Source: Amaricoccus sp047275745
GTDB taxonomy: Bacteria > Pseudomonadota > Alphaproteobacteria > Rhodobacterales > Rhodobacteraceae
Assembly: GCF_047275745.1 (NCBI RefSeq)
Contig: NZ_JBKQWU010000002.1
Location: forward strand, 1-64,000
Direction: 5' to 3'
Length of the DNA: 64,000 nt
In this document: one piece after another, positions 17,367 to 25,865 of the stretch
Layout of the letters: the number at the start of each line of letters is the position of its first letter
Position numbering within the stretch: the first letter of the stretch is position 1
Notes under the pieces: model-generated
The model's database searches: none
Seen by the model: only the letters and a program-made list of their open reading frames with translations
Told to the model about the DNA's origin: nothing
Translations under genes and position numbers: made by a program

Positions 17367-19911
17367 TCACGATCCGGTCCGGGACGACGATGAGCTTCTT
17401 CGGCGTGGCACCGTTCAACGCGCGCTGGACGGCGGAATCGGCGAGCACGATCGCCTCGATCGTCGCCTTGTCGGTCCCGCTCGGCACCACGATCTCCGCC
17501 CGGCGCTTGCCATTGACCTGCACCGGCAGCGTCACGGAGGCCTCGACGAGCAGCGCCGGATCGGCTTCGGGCCAGGGCGCGCGGGCGATAAGACCCTCGC
17601 CGCCCAGCATCGCCCAGATTTCCTCCGCGAGATGCGGCGTCATCGGCCGTTGCAGGAGCGCGAGCGCCCGCGCCCCTTCGCGCCTCGCCTCGGCCAGCCC
17701 GGGCGCGTCGCCGGACGCCTTGGCGAGCACGCTGGTCAGCTCATAGAGTTTCGCGATCGCCTTGTTGAAGGCGAAGCCCTCGATTCCCTCGGTCACGTCG
17801 CGAATCGCCCGGTGGACGGCGGAGCGGAGCGCGCGCGATGCGTCACTCTCTCCCTCGACCCCGTCCGGCGCGGCGGCGATATCCGCGGCCACCCGGTAGA
17901 CGCGGCCGAGGTGGCGCGAAGCGGCCTCGGCCCCGGCGGCGGTCCATTCCACATCCCGCTCCGGCGGGCTGTCGGAGAGCACGAACCAGCGCGCGGTATC
18001 GGCGCCGTATTGCGCGATGATCGCCTCGGGATCGACCGTGTTCTTCTTCGACTTCGACATCTTGATCGAAGGACCGACGGTGACCGGCGTGCCATCGGCG
18101 AGCCGCGCCCCGGCCTCGTCGCGGATCACCTCCGCGGGCTCGCGCCAGACCGCCCTGCCGTCCTCGCCCTTCGTCGCATAGGTCTCATGCGTGACCATGC
18201 CCTGCGTGAAGAGCGCGTCGAACGGCTCCGCCGCCCGCGCCGGCAGGTGACCGGTCTCGCGCATCGCACGTGCGAAGAAGCGCGAATAGAGCAGATGCAG
18301 AATCGCATGCTCGACGCCGCCGATATACTGGTCGACGTTCATCCAGTAGTCGGCATCCGCCATCACCGTCGGCGTCGCCGCGTGCGGCGCGGTGAAACGC
18401 GCGTAATACCAGGAGGAATCGACGAAAGTGTCCATCGTATCGGTCTCGCGCCGCGCCGGAGCGCCGCAGGCGGGACAGGTGGTGGCCTTCCAGGTCGGAT
18501 GGTGTTCGAGCGGATTGCCCGGCTTCTCGAAGGTCACGTCCTCGGGCAGCCCGACCGGCAGGTTCGCCTTCCGCTCCGGCACCACACCGCAGCTTTCGCA
18601 GTGCACCATCGGGATCGGACAGCCCCAGTAGCGCTGGCGGCTGATGCCCCAGTCGCGCAGTCGGAACTTGGTCTCGCCCCGCCCATGGCCCTCGGCCTCG
18701 ATTCGCGCGATCACCGCCGCCTTGGCGTCTTCCACCTCCATCCCGTCGAGGAAGCCGGAATTCACGAGCCGCCCGGGCCCGGTATAGGCCTCGTCACCCA
18801 CCTCGAAACCGGCGCCTTCCGGGCTGACGACCACCGGTACGGGCAGGCCGTACTTGCGCGCGAAATCAAGGTCGCGCTGATCATGCGCCGGGCAGCCGAA
18901 GATCGCGCCGGTGCCGTAGTCCATCAGGATGAAGTTCGCGATATAGACCGGCAGTTTCCATGCCGGATCAAAGGGATGCGTCACCGTGATCCCGGTGTCG
19001 AATCCCTTCTTCTCTGCGGTCTCGAGCTCCTCCTCCGAGGTGCCCATGCGGCGGCATTCGGCGACGAAGGCCGCGACCGCCGGATCGCTCTCCAGCGCCC
19101 GCGCCAGCGGATGATCGGGCGAGATCGCGGCGAAGCTCGCGCCGTAGAGCGTGTCGGGCCGGGTGGTGTAGACCTCCAGTTCCTCGAACCCCTGGGGCGC
19201 GCCCGTCGTCGCGAAACGGAACTGCAACCCCCGGCTCTTGCCGATCCAGTTGCGCTGCATGATCCGGACCTTCTCGGGCCAGCCGGTCAGCCCGTCGATC
19301 GCCTCGAGAAGCTCCTCGGAATAGTCCGAGATCCGGAAGAACCACTGCGTGAGCTCGCGCCGCTCGACCGGGGCGCCGGAGCGCCAGCCCTTGCCGTCGA
19401 TCACCTGCTCGTTGGCGAGCACGGTCATGTCGACCGGGTCCCAGTTCACCACCGCCGACTTGCGCGTGACGAGACCCTTCTCGAACATGTCGATGAAGAG
19501 CGCCTGCTGCTGGCCGTAGTAGTCGGGATCGCAGGTGGCGAATTCGCGCGTCCAGTCGATCGAGAGGCCGAGCGGTTTCAGCTGCGCCCGCATCGCATCG
19601 ATGTTCTGATAGGTCCAGGTGCCCGGATGGACACGTTTCTCCATCGCCGCGTTCTCCGCCGGCATCCCGAAGGCGTCCCAGCCCATCGGGTGCAAGACGT
19701 TGAAGCCCTTGGCGGATTTGTAGCGCGCGACGACATCGCCCATCGTGTAGTTGCGGACATGCCCCATGTGGATGCGCCCCGAGGGGTAAGGGAACATCTC
19801 GAGAACGTAGTACTTTCGGCGATCGGGATCGGGGGTCGCGCGGAACACCTCCGCCTCCGCCCAGGCGCCCTGCCATTTCGACTCGATCTCGCTCGCGACG
19901 TAACGCGACAT
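17353..19911 (-). CDS. leuS: Leucyl-tRNA synthetase
   Basis: An 852-residue class I aminoacyl-tRNA synthetase. The HIGH-type motif appears in MFPYPSGRIHMGHVRNY and the KMSKS motif in IKMSKSKKNTVDPE. The CP1 editing domain includes EVYTTRPDTLYG. The ATG at 19911 (MSRYVASEIESKWQ) matches the family N-terminus; a GTG at 19938 would add nine residues. Downstream lptE and holA follow in the same operon. Confidence 0.97.
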   Translation of the reverse strand: MSRYVASEIESKWQGAWAEAEVFRATPDPDRRKYYVLEMFPYPSGRIHMGHVRNYTMGDVVARYKSAKGFNVLHPMGWDAFGMPAENAAMEKRVHPGTWTYQNIDAMRAQLKPLGLSIDWTREFATCDPDYYGQQQALFIDMFEKGLVTRKSAVVNWDPVDMTVLANEQVIDGKGWRSGAPVERRELTQWFFRISDYSEELLEAIDGLTGWPEKVRIMQRNWIGKSRGLQFRFATTGAPQGFEELEVYTTRPDTLYGASFAAISPDHPLARALESDPAVAAFVAECRRMGTSEEELETAEKKGFDTGITVTHPFDPAWKLPVYIANFILMDYGTGAIFGCPAHDQRDLDFARKYGLPVPVVVSPEGAGFEVGDEAYTGPGRLVNSGFLDGMEVEDAKAAVIARIEAEGHGRGETKFRLRDWGISRQRYWGCPIPMVHCESCGVVPERKANLPVGLPEDVTFEKPGNPLEHHPTWKATTCPACGAPARRETDTMDTFVDSSWYYARFTAPHAATPTVMADADYWMNVDQYIGGVEHAILHLLYSRFFARAMRETGHLPARAAEPFDALFTQGMVTHETYATKGEDGRAVWREPAEVIRDEAGARLADGTPVTVGPSIKMSKSKKNTVDPEAIIAQYGADTARWFVLSDSPPERDVEWTAAGAEAASRHLGRVYRVAADIAAAPDGVEGESDASRALRSAVHRAIRDVTEGIEGFAFNKAIAKLYELTSVLAKASGDAPGLAEARREGARALALLQRPMTPHLAEEIWAMLGGEGLIARAPWPEADPALLVEASVTLPVQVNGKRRAEIVVPSGTDKATIEAIVLADSAVQRALNGATPKKLIVVPDRIVNVVL

Positions 19912-19944
19912 GGGCTCAGTTCCGTTCTGCTTGACCACCCGTGA

Positions 19945-19989
19945 GTGGCGTCCTCGGAGGTGGTGTCCTCGGGGGCGGTGTCACTGCGA
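19945..19989. repeat. 15-bp tandem repeat between DUF3576 and leuS genes
   Basis: GTGGCGTCCTCGGAG (19945-19959) and GTGGTGTCCTCGGGG (19960-19974) agree at 13 of 15 bases. A third, weaker unit at 19975-19989 includes the stop codon of the DUF3576 gene. The tract fills most of the gap ahead of leuS. Confidence 0.75.
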
Positions 19990-20448
19990 CCCGGCGATGC
20001 GGATCTGACGCGCGCGGGTCAGGATCGCATCTTCGAGCCGGCGATTGTCCGCCTCGGTGACCGGAACGGCCCGGCCGCCCGACTGCCGGAAGGCGGCGAC
20101 CTTGAGCGAGCGCGCGTCGAGCGCCGGAGAGGTCACGTAGACCGTCGCCTTGAACGGCGTCGGATCGCCGGCGATCCGGCCCCAGTCGGTGATGATGATG
20201 CCCGAGAACGGATCTACGCTTTCGAGCGGCAGGAACGACAGGATGTCGAGCGACGCCTGCCAGATCTCGCCGCTGACCGCGGTGCCGGCCCTCGGGCGCG
20301 AACTGTCGCGGAAGAGGTCGAAGATCGACTCGTCGGAGATGTCGTATTCCGCGTTGCGGGTCTGTTCGGCGCGGCGGCCCTGCTCGGCCGGATCACCACA
20401 GGCCGCGAGGGCGCCGCAGGCGGCGATGACGAAGCAGAGTGAGCGCAT
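19981..20448 (-). CDS. DUF3576 lipoprotein
   Basis: A 155-residue predicted lipoprotein. A hydrophobic signal ends in the lipobox ALAACGDPA. The mature part contains IWQASLDILSFLPLESVDPF and GIIITDWG, which I recognise as the DUF3576 family found next to leuS in many alphaproteobacteria. Function unknown; the genomic context with leuS-lptE-holA suggests an envelope role. ATG 20448 is preferred over GTG 20457. Confidence 0.88.
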   Translation of the reverse strand: MRSLCFVIAACGALAACGDPAEQGRRAEQTRNAEYDISDESIFDLFRDSSRPRAGTAVSGEIWQASLDILSFLPLESVDPFSGIIITDWGRIAGDPTPFKATVYVTSPALDARSLKVAAFRQSGGRAVPVTEADNRRLEDAILTRARQIRIAGSQ

Positions 20449-20789
20449 TCGGACCACGGGGCCTTCCGGGCTGAGGATTTGTCAGGGGGGGTATGTAAAG
20501 GCTCGCCCCGCCGCCGGCAAGCAATAACCCGGGCACCCCTAGGGGCCGGCCGGCGACGGCCATCCCCAGGTCCATCGGCGGGGCGCCGAAGGCGGAGCCG
20601 CCGGATGGAACCGGCGACGTTTCCGGGGCGCCGATTCACTGTGGCAAGAGTGCATCAACCCGGCGGCCTTTCATGAGTGCTTTCTGTACTTTGCTTGACC
20701 CGCGAGCGCCGTTTGCGCCAAACAGTTCTCACTTGATCCGGACACCCCGGGTTTGAGATGGGTTTCGATCTTAAGGACATGAGGAAACA
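20449..20789. promoter_or_regulatory. Porin upstream region with candidate promoter
   Basis: 341 gene-free bases between the divergent DUF3576 and porin genes. The first half is GC-rich with several short inverted repeats. Toward the porin, TTGACC at 20695-20700 could be a -35 box, but the matching -10 (about CAAACA at 20719) is weak. The leader then runs about 65-90 bases to GAGGAAACA just before the porin ATG. Confidence 0.4.
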
Positions 20790-21836
20790 ATGAAAAAGGT
20801 TCTCTTCGCCTCGTCCGCTCTCGCCGCTCTGGCGATCGGTGGCGCGGCGTCCGCTCAGGGCATCTCCCTGTTCGGTAGCGCCCGCCTGGGTCTCGGCTAC
20901 GGCATCAACAACGACGGCTCGGTCAACCTCGACGACAACGGCGAAGCCAGCGACGACCTGCGCGCCGTTTCTCGTGTCCGCTTCGGCGTGAACATGACGG
21001 GTGAGACCAACTCGGGCATCACCTTCGGCGCCACCATCCGCGCCGACAACGCGGTCGGCGGCAACGGCGACCAGAACGGTGGCGAGGGCGACGGCCAGAA
21101 CGAAGGTGAAGTCTACGTCTCGGGCAGCTTCGGCACCCTGACCTACGGCGACACCAACGGCGCCGACGAGCAGTGGGTCGGCGACCTGATCGGCGACTAC
21201 TCGCTGACCGGCCTGGCTGACCTCGACGAGACCATCTTCCTTTCGAACGGTGGTTCCTTCGGCAACGACACCGGCAACAACTTCTTCGCCGATCCGAATG
21301 CCCGTCCGACCGTCCGCTACGACTTCGAGATCGCGGGCTTCGGTGTGTCGGCCTCGGCCAATCGTGACCTCGACTCCTACGCGGTCGGCGCCGGCTATGC
21401 CGGCAACTTCGGCGGCGGCACCTTCCGGGTCGCTGGCGGCTACTATGACTACGAAGAGTTCGACACGACCGATCTCGGGATCATCCAGGGTGGCGATCAG
21501 GTCTCGGCGGTCATCGAAGGCACCTTCGGCGACTATGGCGCCAACGTGATCTGGACCGACGCGAACTCCGACGGCGACTCCGGGTTCTCGACCCTCGGCG
21601 CGGGCGTTTCGGCCGGCTTCGGCGACTTCGCGCTCGGCGCCTGGTACCGCACGATCCTCGAAGCCGACGGCGGTCTCTCCGGTGTCGACGGCGACGACGC
21701 CTACGCCCTCACCGGTCAGTACGACCTCGGCGGTGGTGCGACGGTCAACGGTGGTGTCCAGCGCAACTTCGACTTCCAGTCCGCGGACGACGACGGACCG
21801 ATCACCGCCGACTTCGGTATCTCGATGGCGTTCTGA
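20790..21836 (+). CDS. Outer-membrane porin (Rhodobacter type)
   Basis: A 348-residue general porin. A Sec signal peptide (cleavage after ASA at residue 22) precedes mature QGISLFGSARLGLGYGI. The protein is acidic and glycine-rich with alternating beta-strand segments and ends in SMAF, the terminal phenylalanine needed for outer-membrane insertion. The family plan matches the 16-stranded porins of Rhodobacter. The strong ribosome binding site GAGGAAACA and the downstream terminator suggest high, monocistronic expression. Confidence 0.93.
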   Translation: MKKVLFASSALAALAIGGAASAQGISLFGSARLGLGYGINNDGSVNLDDNGEASDDLRAVSRVRFGVNMTGETNSGITFGATIRADNAVGGNGDQNGGEGDGQNEGEVYVSGSFGTLTYGDTNGADEQWVGDLIGDYSLTGLADLDETIFLSNGGSFGNDTGNNFFADPNARPTVRYDFEIAGFGVSASANRDLDSYAVGAGYAGNFGGGTFRVAGGYYDYEEFDTTDLGIIQGGDQVSAVIEGTFGDYGANVIWTDANSDGDSGFSTLGAGVSAGFGDFALGAWYRTILEADGGLSGVDGDDAYALTGQYDLGGGATVNGGVQRNFDFQSADDDGPITADFGISMAF

Positions 21837-21861
21837 TCTTCCACGGGACAGTGAGCAATGG

Positions 21862-21888
21862 AAAGGCGGGCAAAATGCCCGCCTTTTC
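21862..21888 (+). terminator. Rho-independent terminator after the porin
   Basis: AAAGGCGGGC, loop AAAAT, then GCCCGCCTTTT forms a ten-base-pair GC-rich stem followed by T residues. It lies 26 bases after the porin stop codon. Confidence 0.88.
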
Positions 21889-21994
21889 TCTTTCCGGGAC
21901 GGCGGGCAGGCAGATCGGAACGTGCACGCCGGCCTTTAACTCGTTGCCTGGCCGCGATATTCTCTCAGCTCGGATATCGCTTCGGAGGCCTGCC

Positions 21995-22654
21995 ATGTCA
22001 CTCCCGCGGATTCGGGACCGGATCGCACGCGCCGCCGAGCGCGCCGGACGGGCTCCGGAAGCCATCACGCTGATCGCCGTCTCCAAGACGCAGCCGCTCG
22101 ACCGTGTCATCGACGTGCTTGACCAGGGCCACCGGGCCTTCGGCGAGAACCGGGTGCAGGAGGCGCGGAGCAAATGGCCCGCGCTCCGCGAGAAATACGG
22201 TCCCGTGGAGCTGCATCTCCTCGGCCCTTTGCAGAGCAACAAGATCGGCAAGGCGCTCGAACTCTTCGACGCGATCCACAGCCTCGATCGCGAGAAACTC
22301 GCCTCGCGCATCGCCACCGCGGCGCAGGAGGTGGGGCGTTGTCCGAAGCTCTTCGTTCAGGTGAACACGGGCCGCGAGGCACAGAAGGCGGGCGTCGATC
22401 CCGGAGAGATCGACGGATTTCTCAAGGCGTGCCGATCCGTCTACGACCTCCCTGTCGCCGGCCTCATGGTGATCCCGCCCGCCGACGCCGATCCCGCGCC
22501 GCATTTCGCGATGCTGCGGGAGATGGCGGAGCGGAACGGGATCGAGGGGCTCTCGATGGGAATGAGCGACGATTTCGAGACCGCGATCGCCGAGGGCGCC
22601 ACACATCTGCGCGTCGGCTCGGCGATCTTTGGAGCGCGTCAGGCTTCCGGCTGA
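21995..22654 (+). CDS. yggS: YggS/PLPBP family pyridoxal phosphate homeostasis protein
   Basis: A 219-residue single-domain alanine-racemase-fold protein. The PLP lysine lies in LIAVSKTQPLDRV and other family signatures are FGENRVQEARSKW, ELHLLGPLQSNK, and LSMGMSDDFETAI with HLRVGSAIFGAR. Family members buffer PLP rather than catalyse a known reaction. CGGAGG precedes the ATG at 21995. Its last 16 bases overlap the end of the convergent vsr gene. Confidence 0.95.
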   Translation: MSLPRIRDRIARAAERAGRAPEAITLIAVSKTQPLDRVIDVLDQGHRAFGENRVQEARSKWPALREKYGPVELHLLGPLQSNKIGKALELFDAIHSLDREKLASRIATAAQEVGRCPKLFVQVNTGREAQKAGVDPGEIDGFLKACRSVYDLPVAGLMVIPPADADPAPHFAMLREMAERNGIEGLSMGMSDDFETAIAEGATHLRVGSAIFGARQASG

Positions 22655-23103
22655 TCCGTCGCCCCGCCCCGGCCGAGAAAATCGCGCAGCCGGCCCGCGA
22701 GCGCGTCGATCCGTCGCGGCGTGGTCTCGCATTCCCAGGCTATGAGGACACGCCAGCCCAGAGCCTCCAGCGCCGCCCGCGCGGCCGCGTCGCGCGCGAC
22801 GTTCGCTTCCAGTTTCGGAACCCAGAACTCGGGCCGCGTTTTCGGCAGCCGGCTTCGCCAGCAGTCCGGGTCCGGATGGCGATGCCAGAAGCAGCCATGC
22901 ACGAAGACCACGGCACGCCGGCCGGGGAACACCAGATCCGGCGAGCCCGGAAGATCGCGCCGGTGCAGACGGAAGCGAAAGCCGAGCCGATGCGCGAGGC
23001 GGCGGACGCGAAGCTCGGGCCGGGTGTTCTTGCCCTTCACCAGCGCCATCTGTGCCGAACGCGCCGGATCGACCTTCCGTGGCGGATCAGGCGCCGCGCT
23101 CAC
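22639..23103 (-). CDS. vsr: Very short patch repair endonuclease (Vsr)
   Basis: A 154-residue strand-specific nuclease that nicks at T:G mismatches created by deamination of 5-methylcytosine. Family landmarks are MALVKGKNTRPELRVRRLAH, the catalytic aspartate in DLPGSPDLVF, the AVVFVHGCFWHRH signature, and the late VLIAWECE. The GTG at 23103 overlaps the restriction gene stop as GTGA. The 3' end overlaps yggS by 16 bases. It is the last gene of the restriction-modification operon. Confidence 0.94.
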   Translation of the reverse strand: MSAAPDPPRKVDPARSAQMALVKGKNTRPELRVRRLAHRLGFRFRLHRRDLPGSPDLVFPGRRAVVFVHGCFWHRHPDPDCWRSRLPKTRPEFWVPKLEANVARDAAARAALEALGWRVLIAWECETTPRRIDALAGRLRDFLGRGGATDQPEA

Positions 23104-24002
23104 CCCGTCCGCCGAAGCGCCTCCACCTGCGCGCGGTATTCCCGCTTCTCGCGATAGAGGATCACCCGGCTCGGCAGGACCGTCACCTGCCACCCCCCCG
23201 GCAGCGCGGCGAGGATCAGGTTGAAGAGCGCGCGCGTCGAGACCGGTCCCTCCGGGACCGTGATCGTCCGGAACATCATGTCGCGATGCCCGCCGCGCCA
23301 TGCCCCCCTGCCCGTGCCATCCGACTCGTAGCGCAGGAGATAGGGCAGTCCGGACTTGAGCGCCATCACCGCTTCCAGCACGTCATGGGTGCCGGGCGGC
23401 AGGATCGCCACCTCCCGGTCGATGTCGATCGGAAATTCGCTGTCGAAGAGCGCCGGCTTCTGATCTTCCCGGTTGCGGCCGGGATCGTTGGAGCCGAAGC
23501 CGGAGAAGTTCCACGCCGGCCGCTGGCCTTCGAGCCGGGTGAATTCCTCGATCAGCATGGTTTCGAGGTCGAAGGTCGAGAAGACGAAGATCCGCGCCGC
23601 CTTGAAGGTGATCCTCGCCGGATCTAGACCGCGCCGGTGGCGCACGCTCCGGGCATGGCGCGTCAGCCGCTCGCGAAATCCGGCCTGGGCGTCGGTCTTG
23701 CCGACATAGACGAGCGTCTCGTCGAGATAGAGCAGATAGGCGCCCTGCGCGCCCTCCGGTATCCGCTGCACCGCGTCCGGACTCAGCGGTTCGGCCGGAA
23801 GCGCCGCGAAGAAGGCCGGCAGCTGGTCGCGCATCACCTTGGGAATATCGAGCTCGAATTCTCCGTATCCGACGGTCGCGCCCCGGCGATGGGTTGCGAC
23901 CTCGGGTTCCGCCCGAGCGGTGCGAGGCTCGCCCGCCGACTCGGGCGCGAAATCGGCGCCCGGGAACCCGGGTCCGCCGGCGCTCCGGTCCCGCGACGCC
24001 AT
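23100..24002 (-). CDS. Eco29kI-type GIY-YIG restriction endonuclease
   Basis: A 300-residue nuclease. After a variable 45-residue N-terminus come the GIY-YIG elements: GAYLLYLDETLVYVGKTD, the helix arginine in RERLTRHARS, the metal-binding glutamate in FDLETMLIEEF, and the asparagine in WNFSGFGSNDPGR. That set and the order match the Eco29kI family, whose characterised members cut CCGCGG. Specificity here is inferred only. It overlaps the upstream methyltransferase gene (GTGATG), so methylase and nuclease are coupled, with methylase first, as expected for safe expression. Confidence 0.88.
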   Translation of the reverse strand: MASRDRSAGGPGFPGADFAPESAGEPRTARAEPEVATHRRGATVGYGEFELDIPKVMRDQLPAFFAALPAEPLSPDAVQRIPEGAQGAYLLYLDETLVYVGKTDAQAGFRERLTRHARSVRHRRGLDPARITFKAARIFVFSTFDLETMLIEEFTRLEGQRPAWNFSGFGSNDPGRNREDQKPALFDSEFPIDIDREVAILPPGTHDVLEAVMALKSGLPYLLRYESDGTGRGAWRGGHRDMMFRTITVPEGPVSTRALFNLILAALPGGWQVTVLPSRVILYREKREYRAQVEALRRTG

Positions 24003-25216
24003 CACGCGGCGCGGCGCCGGCCCGCTCCCGGCGCTGTCCGGTCCAGCGCGGCGCCGAGCGCGCGGGCGGCCGACTCGGCCAACTGCGTCGGCACGGCGTT
24101 GCCAAGCTGGCGCATGTTCTCGGACCAGGAGCCGATGAATTCGTAGTCATCAGGCAGCCCCTGCAGACGCGCCGCCTCCCGGACCGTGAGGTAGCGCACC
24201 GAACCATCGGTGAGGGCCAGCATGTTCTCACCCCCCGGCACGCCATGCACGCCAGCCTTCAGCGCCTTCGCCGGCTGGTCGAGCGGACTGCCGGTATGGC
24301 CGGGGTAGGCGCGCGCACCGGGCTGAAGCACATGGTTCGCGGCCGTGCCCGTCCCCGGCGCGCCGAGACCCTCGAGCGCGTCGCGCACCGTGCGCCAGGG
24401 CAGGCCTTCGGGCGCCGTGCCGGCCTCCGCGAGCCGGCGGGCCAGCGCGGCATCCTGTTTCGCGATGGCGGAGGGCCGCGCGAGGCCATGCCGGTTCCAG
24501 TAATCGCCGGTCACCCATTGATCCCAGACCAACCGCGCGCGCGAATGGCTTGGCACGAGATCCGGCGGCGCGAGGCCGAGATCGGCGCGGATGCCGATCA
24601 GGATCACCCGGTGCCGCTTCTGCGCCGCGCCGAAATCGGCGGCGTTGACCGACTGCACGCTGACCCGGTATTCCGCCGCCCCCCTGAGCCGCGCGCGATG
24701 GGCGAGGCGCGACTCGCCGTCACGGAGCGCAATCGACGGATGGCTCAGCGCCTTACGAATCCAGTCGAGATATTCGGCGAAGGCGGGCCGGGTCAGGCCG
24801 CGGACATTCTCGAACAGGAAGGCACGGGGGCGGGTCTCGCGCACCGCGCGGACCGCCTCGGGCCACATGTCCCGCCGGTCGTCCTGCCCTCGGTGCTTGC
24901 CGCCGATCGAGAACGGCTGGCAGGGCGGGCCGCCCGCCACCAAATCAAGCCCATGATCGGGACACGACTGATCGGGACACGACTGACCGAACCCGGCACG
25001 ACCGGAACCCGCGTGCGCGGTCCAGTCAACGCTTCGCACATCATCCTGATGGAGCGGCCAGTCACGGATGTGGTCAAGCCCGCGGTCACGGTTGTGACGC
25101 ACGTTCTCGACCGAATGGCGATCCCATTCGACCATCCGCGCGGCCCGAAACCCCGCGCGGGAAAGTCCCAACGCCAGGCCGCCGCAGCCTGTGAACAACT
25201 CGACGCTCGACTTCAC
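24002..25216 (-). CDS. Cytosine-5 DNA methyltransferase of a type II R-M system
   Basis: A 404-residue C5-cytosine methyltransferase. Motif I is ELFTGCGGLALGLSRAGF, the catalytic cysteine sits in GGPPCQPFSIGGKH, motif VI is FLFENVRGL, motif VIII is QKRHRVILIG, and the C-terminal motifs end in RQLGNAVPTQLA. A target-recognition domain lies between. It presumably protects sites cut by the adjacent Eco29kI-type nuclease. A tandem 15-base repeat lies inside it, just before motif IV. The ATG at 25216 is the first gene of the three-gene operon. Confidence 0.94.
   Translation of the reverse strand: MKSSVELFTGCGGLALGLSRAGFRAARMVEWDRHSVENVRHNRDRGLDHIRDWPLHQDDVRSVDWTAHAGSGRAGFGQSCPDQSCPDHGLDLVAGGPPCQPFSIGGKHRGQDDRRDMWPEAVRAVRETRPRAFLFENVRGLTRPAFAEYLDWIRKALSHPSIALRDGESRLAHRARLRGAAEYRVSVQSVNAADFGAAQKRHRVILIGIRADLGLAPPDLVPSHSRARLVWDQWVTGDYWNRHGLARPSAIAKQDAALARRLAEAGTAPEGLPWRTVRDALEGLGAPGTGTAANHVLQPGARAYPGHTGSPLDQPAKALKAGVHGVPGGENMLALTDGSVRYLTVREAARLQGLPDDYEFIGSWSENMRQLGNAVPTQLAESAARALGAALDRTAPGAGRRRAA
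24955..25014. repeat. 15-bp tandem repeat inside the methyltransferase gene
   Basis: GATCGGGACACGACT is present twice exactly at 24955-24969 and 24970-24984. Two diverged 15-base units follow to 25014. In the protein the exact copies read SCPDQ and SCPDH, so the tract lengthens a linker without breaking the frame. Confidence 0.85.
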
Positions 25217-25340
25217 CGCGACGCCCTTCCTGCCCTGCCGCCAATCTGCCGCGTCCGGGCCCGCCGAACAATGCGAAAATTGTCATCGGCGCAGTTGTAC
25301 TCGATATGTTCTCATCCGCCAAGCACCGAGACGGTCCCGG

Positions 25341-25865
25341 TTAACGGGCCGCGCGGAAACCCCTCACGATCACGCGCGACGCCGGCGTCCAACGGGAGAG
25401 CACCCAGATGAGATCCGCCGCCCGGAACGCGACACAGCCCGCCGTAGGCCGGCGCGGCGCACGCCAGACATGCAGGAAGATCGCGCTGCCTTGTCCCGGG
25501 GCGATCGGATGCCGGTTCCAGTCCAGCACACCCACGACATCGTACATCGGATCAGCCCGCCGCAACCGCTCGTGGCTGAACCCACGCGGCAGCGAAACGT
25601 CCGTGTTGTACGCCGGATCGGCCGGATCGTCGGACCATCCGTCCATCGGACCGATCGCCCGCGCCCGCCGGAAGACATGCGCCGCGGCGCGGCCGGCCGC
25701 CCGGTCCGGGCGATAGAGCACCGCCTCGAGCGCATGAACCCCGACCGGCGTCACACCATCCCCTTCGCCCCGCTTCGCGCCGAGACCACCGCGCCCGATG
25801 GCGCAGGGCAGGCGCCGTCCGGCGAACCACGCGCCCCAGGGCCCGACGACGAGATGCGGCGTCAC
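25341..25865 (-). CDS. L,D-transpeptidase (YkuD-like, COG3786 type)
   Basis: A 174-residue protein with the catalytic histidine and cysteine in SAIFLHVWR and RPTAGCVAFRAADL, separated as in L,D-transpeptidases of the COG3786 branch, which cross-link or modify peptidoglycan. A full signal peptide is not obvious from this start. The GTG at 25865 overlaps the ribA stop as GTGA, so it is coupled to ribA. Confidence 0.86.
   Translation of the reverse strand: MTPHLVVGPWGAWFAGRRLPCAIGRGGLGAKRGEGDGVTPVGVHALEAVLYRPDRAAGRAAAHVFRRARAIGPMDGWSDDPADPAYNTDVSLPRGFSHERLRRADPMYDVVGVLDWNRHPIAPGQGSAIFLHVWRAPRRPTAGCVAFRAADLIWVLSRWTPASRVIVRGFRAAR

Noticed and set aside
17632..19944. Very long plus-strand frame antisense to leuS
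   Set aside because: It mirrors leuS codon by codon, and leuS has all catalytic motifs. Long antisense frames are common at this GC content.
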